A stretch of 64,000 bases of DNA, taken from contig JBIINK010000006.1 of assembly GCA_044337515.1 (NCBI GenBank), forward strand, positions 1-64,000. The letters run 5' to 3'. Position 1 is the stretch's first letter; every line of letters starts with the position of its first letter. The notes under the pieces are model-generated. The model did not search any database. It saw only the letters and a program-made list of their open reading frames with translations, and was not told the DNA's origin. Position numbers and translations under genes: made by a program. The stretch comes from CAJBVG01 sp044337515. GTDB taxonomy: Bacteria; Bacteroidota; Bacteroidia; Sphingobacteriales; Sphingobacteriaceae. Positions 45,782 to 54,044 of the stretch are shown piece by piece.

Positions 45782-45789
45782 TATATTCG
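45782..45789 (+). promoter_or_regulatory. -7 box directly after a terminator
   Basis: TATATTCG, a one-base variant of TAnnTTTG, ends 4 nt before the ATG at 45794, predicting a leaderless mRNA. It directly follows the T run of the ferredoxin terminator. Confidence 0.4.
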
Positions 45790-45793
45790 TTGT

Positions 45794-46309
45794 ATGAAAA
45801 GAACATTATTCTTAATTGCTATAGCAAGTGTTACTATCATCTCTAGCACTTTCGCTCAATCTACTCAGCGAGTAGTCAAGCCTGTTCAACTTTCTGGTCC
45901 ACGTTTAGGATTTACCTACATCACGCCAGGAGAAGCTGCCGATTCACTGCAAAGTAAAATAGGCATGACACCCTTATTTACTCAGTTTGGTTGGCAGTTT
46001 GAAACGCAATATTTCGCGCTTGATAATGGTACAGCTGGATTAGTAGAGTTTGTAGGATTAATTGGTGGTTTAGAGCAAAATAAATTTTTACCTAGTGGTA
46101 GTTTACTCATCGGTGTTCGTGCTCCAAGTGGAACCGAATTTGCATTTGGCCCTAACTTATCTCTTTCAGGTGCAGCATTTGTTTTAGCTGTCGGACATAC
46201 ATTTAAAAATGGGGATTTAAATTTTCCACTTAATCTTGCAGTAGTTCCATCAAGTAAAGGAGTTCGCTTTTCTTTACTATTTGGTTTTAATGCTCAAACA
46301 CGAGAATAA
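45794..46309 (+). CDS. Small secreted protein, possible outer-membrane barrel
   Basis: A 171-residue exported protein with a signal peptide (1-22, ending TFAQ). I do not recognise a family. The mature part alternates hydrophobic/aromatic strands (FGWQFETQYFAL, LLIGVRAPSGTEFAFGPNLSL, FSLLFGFNAQ) and Gly-rich turns, which fits a small beta-barrel or beta-sandwich at the outer membrane. An in-frame start at 45725 lies within the ferredoxin gene and I reject it. It ends 5 nt before the NlpC/P60 gene and is probably co-transcribed. Confidence 0.65.
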   Translation: MKRTLFLIAIASVTIISSTFAQSTQRVVKPVQLSGPRLGFTYITPGEAADSLQSKIGMTPLFTQFGWQFETQYFALDNGTAGLVEFVGLIGGLEQNKFLPSGSLLIGVRAPSGTEFAFGPNLSLSGAAFVLAVGHTFKNGDLNFPLNLAVVPSSKGVRFSLLFGFNAQTRE

Positions 46310-46314
46310 TTATA

Positions 46315-47082
46315 ATGTCTAATTACGGATTTTGCCATTTATCAGTTGTTCCATTGCGTTCCGAAGCTTCGGATAGCTCTGAAATGATTTCTCAATTACT
46401 CTTTGGTGAATGCGTGGAAGTACTTGAGCAAACAGAAAAATGGACACGCGTAAAATGTCTTTGGGATAATTACGAAGCTTGGGTAGATAGCAAACAAATA
46501 ATTACAGGCATAGAAGAACAAGATGCACTGGCTAGCCTTCGTGCACAAGTACAAGTTGATCGTTATGCAGAAGTAGAAATGTATAACGCTACAGCACTCT
46601 TATCTATCGCAAGTACCATCAACACAGAATTAGTAAACTCTTATTTGCCCAATGCGAAATGTCGCTTCACCGGACGTTCTGTTGAAATGGGGGCAAAAGC
46701 AATAGAATCTATAAGTCAGCTTTCATTAAAATGGTTAACTACTCCATACCTCTGGGGTGGACGTTCTTTGTTTGGTATTGATTGCTCTGGATTTACTCAA
46801 TCGGTATTTAAAATGCATGGTGTTAAATTACATCGAGATGCTTATCAACAAGCAGAACAAGGGAACCTTGTAAGTTTTGTAGAAGAAGCACTTCCTGGCG
46901 ACCTTGCTTTCTTTGATAACGCCGAAGAACGCATTATTCATGTAGGTATCGTACTCGAAAATCAACAAATCATTCACGCTTCAGGTCATGTAAGAATCGA
47001 TCGCTTAGACCATCAAGGTATTTTCAACGTCGATACCAAGAAGTACTCGCATAAGCTTAGAATTATTAAGAGGCTTTTCTAA
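46315..47082 (+). CDS. NlpC/P60 peptidoglycan hydrolase
   Basis: A 255-residue C40-family cysteine peptidase: bacterial SH3 domains in the N-terminal half (about 5-120) and the NlpC/P60 domain (about 140-250) with catalytic Cys157 in FGIDCSGF, His in IIHVGIVL and a third polar residue after ASGHVRID. It cleaves D-Glu-diaminopimelate bonds in cell-wall peptides. No signal peptide is visible, so it may act on recycled muropeptides in the cytoplasm. An octamer array begins 2 nt after the stop. Confidence 0.88.
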   Translation: MSNYGFCHLSVVPLRSEASDSSEMISQLLFGECVEVLEQTEKWTRVKCLWDNYEAWVDSKQIITGIEEQDALASLRAQVQVDRYAEVEMYNATALLSIASTINTELVNSYLPNAKCRFTGRSVEMGAKAIESISQLSLKWLTTPYLWGGRSLFGIDCSGFTQSVFKMHGVKLHRDAYQQAEQGNLVSFVEEALPGDLAFFDNAEERIIHVGIVLENQQIIHASGHVRIDRLDHQGIFNVDTKKYSHKLRIIKRLF

Positions 47083-47084
47083 TT

Positions 47085-47204
47085 ATCGAAACGTCGAATT
47101 GTCGAAGGGTCGAATTGTCGAATTGTCGAAACGTCGAATTGTCGAAGGGTCGAATTGTCGAAGGGTCGAAGTGTCGAAACGTCGAATTTTCGAATTGTTG
47201 AAGA
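47085..47204 (+). repeat. Fifteen GTCGAAnn octamers
   Basis: Fifteen exact 8-nt units run from just after the NlpC gene stop. The core GTCGAA is nearly constant (first unit ATCGAA, the last two TTCGAA and GTTGAA), while the last two bases vary among TT, GG, AC and GT. The array is on the sense strand of the upstream gene and ends where the dyad element begins. Confidence 0.9.
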
Positions 47205-47210
47205 TTAGAG

Positions 47211-47311
47211 ATGAATTCCCAAAGAACCCTTGATATCGAAATCGTGAAGCATTTAAATATAATATAAAAAAAGTAGAAAACATCACGATTCAGCGGAGCG
47301 AAGCTAATTGT
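47211..47311. repeat. Dyad element, copy 1
   Basis: A ~100-bp AT-rich element from ATGAATTCC to AGCTAATTGTC. It contains AATCGTGAAG (47240-47249) and CATCACGATT (47281-47290), an inverted repeat with one mismatch, followed by CAGCGGAGC. It is embedded between octamer arrays. No coding sequence is visible. Confidence 0.75.
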
Positions 47312-47347
47312 CGAACTGTCGAATTGTAGAATTGTCGAAGAGTCGAA

Positions 47348-47444
47348 ATGAATTTCCTAAGCGCCCTTAATATCGAAATCGTGATGCAATAATATGAGCT
47401 ATGAAATAAGTAGAAAACATCACGATTCAGCGGAGCTAATTGTC
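47348..47444. repeat. Dyad element, copy 2
   Basis: A second copy of the ~100-bp element, with a perfect 10-bp inverted repeat AATCGTGATG (47377-47386) and CATCACGATT (47418-47427) around a 31-nt AT-rich loop. It lacks the 5-nt GAAGC duplication seen in copy 1. Between the copies (47312-47347) lie four or five CGAA octamers. Confidence 0.75.
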
Positions 47445-47672
47445 TATAGTCCAGTATCCAGAGTCCAGTGTCCAGTATCCAGAGTCCAGTGCCCAGTGTC
47501 CAATGTCCAGTGACTATTGTCCAATGTCCAGCGTCCAGCGTCCAGTATCCAGTGTCTATTGTCCAATGTCCAGTGTCCAATGTCCAGTGTCCAATGTCCA
47601 GTATCCAATGTCCAGCGTCCAGTATCCAGAGTCCAATGTCCAGTGTCTATTGTCCAGCGTCCAGCGTCCAAA
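47442..47672. repeat. Thirty-three GTCCAGT heptamers
   Basis: Exactly 33 tandem 7-nt units on the + strand with the form GTCCAnn, where the last two bases are mostly GT, AT, GC or GA, plus rarer GTCTATT and ATCCAGA units. The array starts at the edge of dyad copy 2 and extends 26 nt into the 3' end of the WD40 gene, coding its last residues. Because 7 is not a multiple of 3 and stops are rare, all frames stay open and give spurious reading frames. Confidence 0.92.
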
Positions 47673-48546
47673 CAAAAATCATCCTATCATCCCCGGCAGA
47701 AATCACATAATTTTCAAAAACAGTATACGCTAAAACATTAACCGATTTCTGATGACCATCATTCCGCTGAGCATCACCAATAGCTAGTAATTGCTGGGTA
47801 TCCTTATCCCAAACTTTAATACTTTTATCCATACTCGCGCTAAGTAAGAAGTTAGTTTCGGGGATAAGTAATAAGTCATTTACAGCATAAAGGTGTGCTG
47901 CAATATTTTCGGTTTTATTATCATTCCAAATTTTTATTTGAGCGTCTCTCGATCCAGAATATAACACTTGCGCTTGTTCATCATAAGCTAAAGAAAACAC
48001 AGGAAGTGTATGTTCCTCATCAGAGCGAATCACTCTTTTTTCAATTATCGAATAGCTATAAATACGGTTATCTTTTGCTCCAATATAAATGAGTTGATCA
48101 TGCTCGTTGAAAGCAATACTTCTCAACGATTCATTAGCGATTAAATGATCTTCTATGATTTTAAATTGTACTAAATCGAATGTACGTAACGTCCCATCTT
48201 CAGAAATGAAATACAAAAGATTTCCAACACTTAGCATTCCGAATATGGGTTTTTCGGTTAGTTGTTTTTGAAATACAATTTTTTGCTGAATAAAATCGAA
48301 TATGCTTATTTGTCCGTTGCGATCTCCAGAAATTAATAGGGGTAAGGATTTCGGGCAATGTAAGCTATATATTGTGGCACGTGTTTTAAACATCACCTTT
48401 ATAGGTGCCATGTTTTTTAAACTCCATTCCACAACAGCTCCTTCTCCACCTGCGGAAAATAAGATATGTTCTTTTTGAGAAATACAGAGGGCGTAAATAG
48501 GATGTTCGTGGCCTTCTAAATTGGCCACTTTTTTGAGTTTAACCAT
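47647..48546 (-). CDS. WD40 beta-propeller protein
   Basis: A 299-residue protein with about seven WD40 repeats (LEGHEHPIYALCIS, DQLIYIGAKDNRIYSY, VLYSGSRDAQIKIWN, FLLSASMDKSIKVWD, ENYVISAGDDRMIFVW), a single propeller acting as a cytoplasmic scaffold; there is no signal peptide. The last residues WTLDAGQ and the TAG stop are encoded by the heptamer array, so the C-terminus may be recent or variable. The ATG overlaps the hisA stop by one base, so it is translated with hisA. Confidence 0.87.
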   Translation of the reverse strand: MVKLKKVANLEGHEHPIYALCISQKEHILFSAGGEGAVVEWSLKNMAPIKVMFKTRATIYSLHCPKSLPLLISGDRNGQISIFDFIQQKIVFQKQLTEKPIFGMLSVGNLLYFISEDGTLRTFDLVQFKIIEDHLIANESLRSIAFNEHDQLIYIGAKDNRIYSYSIIEKRVIRSDEEHTLPVFSLAYDEQAQVLYSGSRDAQIKIWNDNKTENIAAHLYAVNDLLLIPETNFLLSASMDKSIKVWDKDTQQLLAIGDAQRNDGHQKSVNVLAYTVFENYVISAGDDRMIFVWTLDAGQ

Positions 48547-49295
48547 TAAAAATTAACCAATGCTTGTAGGTTCCAATTTTTAACATCTTCAAAAGTAATT
48601 TTGTTTTCGTAAATCGCTTTACCAATAACAATAGATTCTAGATTGGCAGTATTCAACGATTTAATATCATCGATGGTTGTGATACCACCTTGTGCAATTA
48701 ATTTAATAAATGGGAATTGAGATTTGAAGCTTTTATATAAATCTACATTCGAGCCATTTAATTTACCATCGTTACCAATATCAGTACAGATAAAACGGAA
48801 ATAACCCAATCCAACACATTTGTCAATAAAATCAATAGGCTTAATGTCTGATGCTTTCTCCCAACCACTATGCATCAATTCACCATTTAAGGTGTCTACT
48901 GCAATTACTACCTGGTCTGAGCAAGAATCTTTACCGCATAACTCCTGACTTAACTCCTTCAAGAAGCCTTCGTCGGTTATGGCTTTTGTGCCAATAATGA
49001 TTCGATGAAAACCTGCAGCTACAAGTTCTTTTACTTTTTCAATACTTCGAACTCCACCACCATATTGAATTTTTAGTGGTGATTTATGTAAGATGTCGAA
49101 GAGGTAAGATTGTTGGCTAAAATCGCCTTTTGCACCATTCAAATCTATGATTTGAACGAAGTCAGTTCCATTAGAATTTAATTGTGATAAGATACTTTCA
49201 AGATTTACATCATATTCAGTAACTGAATCGTAACGACCTCCCGTTAGTCGTACTACTTTCTTATCCAACAAATCAATCGCAGGGATAATATACAT
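48546..49295 (-). CDS. hisA: HisA phosphoribosylformimino isomerase
   Basis: A 249-residue (beta/alpha)8 enzyme of histidine synthesis that isomerises ProFAR to PRFAR. Its motifs are IPAIDLLDKKVVRL (first catalytic Asp8), QYGGGVRS, VAVDTLNGELMHSGW (second Asp) and the phosphate loops QGGIT and VIGKAIY. It has an internal half-barrel duplication, as is usual. It is separated from other his genes and coupled to the WD40 gene instead. HisF is the alternative, but the LDKKVVRL start and length favour HisA. Confidence 0.9.
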   Translation of the reverse strand: MYIIPAIDLLDKKVVRLTGGRYDSVTEYDVNLESILSQLNSNGTDFVQIIDLNGAKGDFSQQSYLFDILHKSPLKIQYGGGVRSIEKVKELVAAGFHRIIIGTKAITDEGFLKELSQELCGKDSCSDQVVIAVDTLNGELMHSGWEKASDIKPIDFIDKCVGLGYFRFICTDIGNDGKLNGSNVDLYKSFKSQFPFIKLIAQGGITTIDDIKSLNTANLESIVIGKAIYENKITFEDVKNWNLQALVNF

Positions 49296-49398
49296 GGCAA
49301 TAATTTTAAATGAGCTTAAATTTCGTAAAAAATCTCATTAATTCAGAGATTTCTTTAAAAACTTAACATAAAACCCCCGAAATGTCGTTTTCCTTGCG

Positions 49399-49406
49399 TA
49401 TTTTTG
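49399..49406 (+). promoter_or_regulatory. -7 promoter box for the BatA-type gene run
   Basis: TATTTTTG matches TAnnTTTG and ends 5 nt before ATG 49412. It lies downstream of the in-frame ATG at 49382, which would therefore not be on this transcript. Confidence 0.5.
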
Positions 49407-49411
49407 AATCA

Positions 49412-51457
49412 ATGAGTTTTGTAAATCCAGCATTTTTATTCGCACTTTCGGCTATATCAATACCCATTATCATCCATTTAATACAACTTCGGAGGTATAA
49501 GAAGATCTTTTTCTCCAATGTGGCATTCTTGCACTCTATTGAAGAACAGCAGCGCCAAAGCAGTAAACTCAAACACCTTTTAGTTTTATTAGCCCGGATT
49601 TTAACCATACTGTTTTTAGTCTTAGCCTTTGCTCAGCCCTATATTCCTGTCAATAAGCAGCTTGTTAATTCTGATAAGAACTATGTTTCTATATATGTCG
49701 ACAATTCATTTAGCATGGATAGGCAAGGGGCGAATGGTACCTTGTTCGACGAAGCGAAAAGGAAAGCTAAAGAAATAGTAGCTTCATTTAAAAGCAATGA
49801 TGATTTTCAATTGCTAGGAAATGAATTCTCAGGAAATCAACAACGTTGGATTGGTAAAGAAGGCTTCATAAAATCATTAGAAGAGTTGAAAATTCGTCCT
49901 GAGTCCAGATCACTAATCGATGTGTTCAATAGGCAGAAATCTCTATTAAATGGTAAAAAGGGAAATTCAGCAAAAGCTTTTGTTATCTCCGATTTTCAAA
50001 AATCATTTGTCACCAATTCTACAAATCTTAACAACGATTCGAGTATAGATTGGCAAATGGTAATGCTCGAAAACAAAAGAAATGATAATATAGCCATCGA
50101 CTCCGTTTGGTTTTATTCCCCCTTACACTTCCCAAATTCTCAGGAAAACTTGCTAGTCAAAATTTATAACTATTCAGCTTCTGAAATTCGCTCATTAGCC
50201 TACGAAGTGAAAATTAATGGCAATGTTCTTGGCATTGGAAATGTTAAAATACCAGCAGAATCGTTTGTAGTCGATACCTTTATTTTCAAAAATAAAACCA
50301 TCAATTGGCAAGAAGGAGAGGTAAACATCAAAGACCAATCATTGCATTTCGATAATAACTATCATTTTGCCTATAATATTGAATCCAGTAGAAAGGTAGC
50401 AGTAATTCAAGGAGCGAACGCTTCAAATTATATACAATCCGTTTTTCAAACAGAACCTTTTTTTATTGTTAAATCATTTAACTATCAGCAAATAGATTAC
50501 AAATACTTATCAGAATCTAGCATCATATTTTTAAATGAAGTAGATGAATTCAGTACAGGATTGTTTACCGAACTTGAAAAGTCTTTAAAGAAATCATGTG
50601 TAGTTGTTATCATTCCATCAACAAAAGATAATGCGAAAATCAACGAATTCAATTCCCGCTTTCGTTTAAGTAAAATTCTTCCTGCGCTTAAAATAAACGA
50701 ACGCATTGATAAAATAAATCACACCAATGCTTTATTTGAAAACATCTTTTTTGAACAAGATAATGTTCGAGCAGATTTGCCGAATGTATTAAGTTACTAC
50801 CCATTCGAGAGATCATCTCAATTGCCAGAAGTGTTGTTGAGTTTATCAAATGGTCAATCTGTTTTAAATAAGTACAATTTCAATTCGGGTGTCGTATACC
50901 AATTTGCTTTTCCGCTTCAAGCTTCATTCACTGATTTTCCTAAGCATGCCCTTATTGTTCCTACACTATTGCGCATGGCTACCATTCATCATCGTATGGA
51001 TGCTATATCGTATACCATAGGTTTGAATACTAATATTAGTTTACCGGCTTTATTGATCGATGAACGTGTTAAACATGAATTACGAAAAGGCACGATATCC
51101 ATTGTCCCTGAAATTAAAAGTGTGAATGGATTAGATCAAATAGCAATTTATGATCAGCTGACAGATGCTGGTACCTACATATTAACTCAAGAGAACACAA
51201 CTCTTGCTAAAATAGCTTTTAATGTTAGCAGAGCAGAATCGGATTTATCTGCAATTAATCAATCAGATTTATCATCGATTTTAAACAGTAATACCAAAGT
51301 GTGGAACACTGGCGATGCTTCTTTGTCGGGATTAATAAAAGAAGAAGCCTTCGGATATAGATTGTGGAAAATATGTGTTATTTTTACACTGTTTTTCATT
51401 GGAATAGAAATACTCTTAATACGTTTCGGCGATAGATTGTTAAACAAAAAAACCTAA
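49412..51457 (+). CDS. BatA-domain membrane protein
   Basis: A 681-residue protein beginning MSFVNPAFLFALSAISIPI, the classic start of BatA/aerotolerance-like N-terminal domains. Helices at about 7-25 and 55-74 flank a cytoplasmic loop. A von Willebrand A-like domain follows with a DxSxS-type MIDAS (VDNSFSM, near 94-100), then a long periplasmic region and a C-terminal helix (about 655-673). The function is unknown. I chose ATG 49412 over ATG 49382 because of the family's usual start and the promoter position. It leads a long gene run. Confidence 0.83.
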   Translation: MSFVNPAFLFALSAISIPIIIHLIQLRRYKKIFFSNVAFLHSIEEQQRQSSKLKHLLVLLARILTILFLVLAFAQPYIPVNKQLVNSDKNYVSIYVDNSFSMDRQGANGTLFDEAKRKAKEIVASFKSNDDFQLLGNEFSGNQQRWIGKEGFIKSLEELKIRPESRSLIDVFNRQKSLLNGKKGNSAKAFVISDFQKSFVTNSTNLNNDSSIDWQMVMLENKRNDNIAIDSVWFYSPLHFPNSQENLLVKIYNYSASEIRSLAYEVKINGNVLGIGNVKIPAESFVVDTFIFKNKTINWQEGEVNIKDQSLHFDNNYHFAYNIESSRKVAVIQGANASNYIQSVFQTEPFFIVKSFNYQQIDYKYLSESSIIFLNEVDEFSTGLFTELEKSLKKSCVVVIIPSTKDNAKINEFNSRFRLSKILPALKINERIDKINHTNALFENIFFEQDNVRADLPNVLSYYPFERSSQLPEVLLSLSNGQSVLNKYNFNSGVVYQFAFPLQASFTDFPKHALIVPTLLRMATIHHRMDAISYTIGLNTNISLPALLIDERVKHELRKGTISIVPEIKSVNGLDQIAIYDQLTDAGTYILTQENTTLAKIAFNVSRAESDLSAINQSDLSSILNSNTKVWNTGDASLSGLIKEEAFGYRLWKICVIFTLFFIGIEILLIRFGDRLLNKKT

Positions 51458-51468
51458 ATACTCCTAGA

Positions 51469-52734
51469 ATGAAAGCCCTACTCAAATCCTTAAAAATTGT
51501 AGATAAGCAGTCGCCTTGGCATTTGCAAACAGTAGACATACTAATTGTTGATGGAGTGATTCAAAAAATTGCGAAAAATATTAAGGGGGATGGGGTTAAA
51601 GCCTACGATTTAAAATCATGTTCCGTATCACCAGGATTTGTGGATATGAACTGCTTTGCAACAGAACCTGGGTTCGAGCAAAGAGATGATTTAATAAGCA
51701 CATTGAATACTGCGCTTGCAGGCGGGTTTACCGATGTACTCTTGTTCCCAACAGGGAACCCAACAGTACAAACTAAATCTGATGTAGAGTACATCGTCAA
51801 CAAAACAGAAAAACATTTTGTGAATGCCTTATGTGTTGGTGCGCTTAGCGTAAATCGCGATGGTAAGGACATGACCGAAATGTTCGACATGAAGAAGTCG
51901 GGAGCAATAGCATTTTCGGATGCAAATAAATCAATACAAGATGCGGGACTGATGAGTAGAGCAATGCTTTACGCGAAAGGAATAGATACTTTCGTAATTG
52001 ATTTCCCAGAAGATAAAAATATTGCTGCTAATGCAAAAGTAAACGAAGGTGTGATGAGTACACTGCTTGGAATGAAGGGTAACCCTAGCTTGGCAGAAGA
52101 ACTCATGGTTTCGAGAGATTTGTTCTTAGCCGAATACCAAGAAGCTAAAATACATTTAAGCAATATCAGTTCTGAAAGAAGTGTAGAACTTATTAAAGCC
52201 GCTAAAAAACGTGGAGTGAATGTCACTGCTGATGTTTCTATTCATCACCTATGTTATGATGAAACTGTGCTAGAAGGTTTCGACTCTAATTTCAAATTAA
52301 GACCACCTTTAAGAACTGCAGTTGACATTAAGGCTCTACGACAAGGATTAAAAGATGGAGTAATAGATGCAGTCTCATCATCACATACTGCCATCGAAAA
52401 AGAACACAAAGTAGTAGAATTTGAAGTGGCAGAATATGGAATGATAAGTCTGCAAACCCTATTACCACAAGCACTTCGTATAGCATCAAAGAACTTAGAA
52501 TGGGCCGACATCGTAGAAAGTTTAACCGCTAAGCCACGAACTATACTTGGATTAGAAGCACGTTCTATCGATACGAATCAAACTGCCTGCCTATGTATTT
52601 ATAACGAAAATGAATCATGGGAGTATAATGACAAAACCAACAAATCGAAATCTCAAAACTCTAACCTGTTTGGTCAAACACTAAAAGGTAAAGTAAAGAT
52701 GATGATCAATAACAACCAATTAACTACAATCTAA
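51469..52734 (+). CDS. Dihydroorotase-like protein with lost active site
   Basis: A 421-residue amidohydrolase-fold protein, clearly of the dihydroorotase family (VSPGFVDMNCFATEPGFE, ALAGGFTDVLLFPTGNP, LRPPLRT). At the metal site the HxHxR of active enzymes is Asn61-Cys-Phe63-Ala-Thr65, and the catalytic TDHAPH segment is SSSHTAI, with the Asp lost. The second His of the LHxxHxS motif is also replaced (IHLSNIS). It should be inactive, perhaps a structural partner like the PyrC' (PyrX) of pseudomonads, which stabilises aspartate transcarbamoylase. It overlaps the next gene by one base. Confidence 0.88.
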   Translation: MKALLKSLKIVDKQSPWHLQTVDILIVDGVIQKIAKNIKGDGVKAYDLKSCSVSPGFVDMNCFATEPGFEQRDDLISTLNTALAGGFTDVLLFPTGNPTVQTKSDVEYIVNKTEKHFVNALCVGALSVNRDGKDMTEMFDMKKSGAIAFSDANKSIQDAGLMSRAMLYAKGIDTFVIDFPEDKNIAANAKVNEGVMSTLLGMKGNPSLAEELMVSRDLFLAEYQEAKIHLSNISSERSVELIKAAKKRGVNVTADVSIHHLCYDETVLEGFDSNFKLRPPLRTAVDIKALRQGLKDGVIDAVSSSHTAIEKEHKVVEFEVAEYGMISLQTLLPQALRIASKNLEWADIVESLTAKPRTILGLEARSIDTNQTACLCIYNENESWEYNDKTNKSKSQNSNLFGQTLKGKVKMMINNNQLTTI

Positions 52735-53465
52735 TGGAAGTACAAGTAAGTCAAGCAATCGATGCAATCATTAGTGGTTGTTGGAATGGATTAACAGAAT
52801 CTCAACAAGCCTCTGTAAATCCTAAAGAACTTCATCAATCAGTGTTATCTGCTTTTGAAGGGGAACCAGATTTTTTATTGAAGTTGGAAAAATTAGACGA
52901 AGTAATGGATGAATATCCTTTCGCGGAGTCTATTCGTGAAGTATTAGTCGATATTCTATTTATACATTTTTTCAGTACAGATGCTCAACGTTTAGAAGAA
53001 GATTACCTCGATTCTGATGAGTGGGAAAACATTGAAGACGAAACTATAGAGCGAGGTACCGAGCTTTTAAACTTGTTCTTGTACTTAAAAGAGTGCAAAG
53101 AAGAAGATGATGAGCCGGAATTAAGCCACTTCTTAAAAGAGTTTTTATTGATAGATGAGGATGAATTTCAGGATGAATATGAGATTTATGAGCAAGTAAT
53201 TGCTAACCAAATCTTGGTAGAGGCAGAAACGTCTGAAATTGCTCGTGTTTACAAGTTAATCCCTGAGGATGACGATGTAAAACCTGTTTTTTACCCATTA
53301 ATGACCTTTTTTGCTAATCTAATCATTGAAGAAGAAGAGTTTAATGAGTATTTAAAACACAGCGATAATAAGCCTTATGATGCTGCAACATTAGCTGGAA
53401 TCTATGCCTATTACCACGGAACTGCCATATTCCCAAAAACTTTTTTAAATTGCATACAAAAATAA
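52734..53465 (+). CDS. Unknown acidic helical protein
   Basis: I do not recognise this 243-residue protein. It is strongly acidic with Glu/Asp-rich stretches (EEDDEPE, DEDEFQDEYEIYE, IIEEEEFNEY), predicted all-helical, with no signal peptide or membrane helix, and ends in a more hydrophobic segment (YDAATLAGIYAYYHGTAIFPKTF). Its ATG shares a base with the dihydroorotase-like stop and DUF4199 follows after 4 nt, so it belongs to the run and may bind one of these partners. Confidence 0.65.
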   Translation: MEVQVSQAIDAIISGCWNGLTESQQASVNPKELHQSVLSAFEGEPDFLLKLEKLDEVMDEYPFAESIREVLVDILFIHFFSTDAQRLEEDYLDSDEWENIEDETIERGTELLNLFLYLKECKEEDDEPELSHFLKEFLLIDEDEFQDEYEIYEQVIANQILVEAETSEIARVYKLIPEDDDVKPVFYPLMTFFANLIIEEEEFNEYLKHSDNKPYDAATLAGIYAYYHGTAIFPKTFLNCIQK

Positions 53466-53469
53466 ACGT

Positions 53470-54036
53470 ATGGAAAACTCTCAAATTAGCAAAGACGCTG
53501 CTGTAGTGTCGAACTTTAAGTCAACTTCATTGAAATGGGGATTGATAGGTGGTGGAGTAGTAATTTTGTATACCGTTTTAATGTATATCGTTGATTATTA
53601 TTTGATGATTAATGGATGGGCTAGTTTTGTTGGATATTTAATGTTAATAGTCGTTTTGGTAATAGGTGTTAAAGAAGTACGCTCAAATCAAGGTGGATAT
53701 ATTTCGTTGTCGGAAGCTTTATTTTCAGCATTTTTGATATATATTATTGCAACAGTTTTAAACACGATTTTCAGTTATATACTTTTCAATTGGATAGATC
53801 CTAATTTACCTGTTTTGTTAAAAGAACAGTCAATATACAATGCAGTTGAGAAGATGCGAAATATGGGAGAAAGTGAAGAAGAAATAAATAAAAAACTAGA
53901 GATGTTAGATGGGCTTATTAACATTTCTTCTGTTAAAATGATGTCCTTAAAGTTTATAATTGATTCAGCACTTAGTTTTATAGCTTGTTTTATCATCGCT
54001 CTAATTATGAAGAAAAAGAGAGCAATTTTTGAATAG
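53470..54036 (+). CDS. DUF4199 membrane protein
   Basis: A 188-residue inner-membrane protein with four hydrophobic segments (about 23-43, 52-68, 80-105 and 158-178) and a soluble linker (about 117-150, VEKMRNMGESEEEINKKLEM), matching DUF4199 and the gene at 17.6 kb. It lies 8 nt before a glycosyltransferase gene, a neighbourhood I have seen in other Bacteroidota. The function is unknown. Confidence 0.78.
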   Translation: MENSQISKDAAVVSNFKSTSLKWGLIGGGVVILYTVLMYIVDYYLMINGWASFVGYLMLIVVLVIGVKEVRSNQGGYISLSEALFSAFLIYIIATVLNTIFSYILFNWIDPNLPVLLKEQSIYNAVEKMRNMGESEEEINKKLEMLDGLINISSVKMMSLKFIIDSALSFIACFIIALIMKKKRAIFE

Positions 54037-54044
54037 TATTTTAC

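Noticed and set aside
45725..45793. N-terminal extension of the small secreted protein
   Set aside because: It would begin inside the ferredoxin gene and cross its terminator; ATG 45794 starts a normal signal peptide.
47211..47444. Insertion sequence
   Set aside because: No transposase frame and no target-site duplication; only a duplicated dyad element is present.
47290..47741. Several overlapping open frames of 74-97 codons on both strands with Ser-Val-Gln-Cys-Pro or Leu-Asp-Thr-Gly-His-Trp repeats
   Set aside because: They are produced by the 7-nt tandem array, which stays open in all frames; they have no promoter, start context or family similarity.
49382..49411. Upstream in-frame ATG for the BatA gene
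   Set aside because: The -7 box lies between it and ATG 49412, and the family usually starts MSFxNPAFL.
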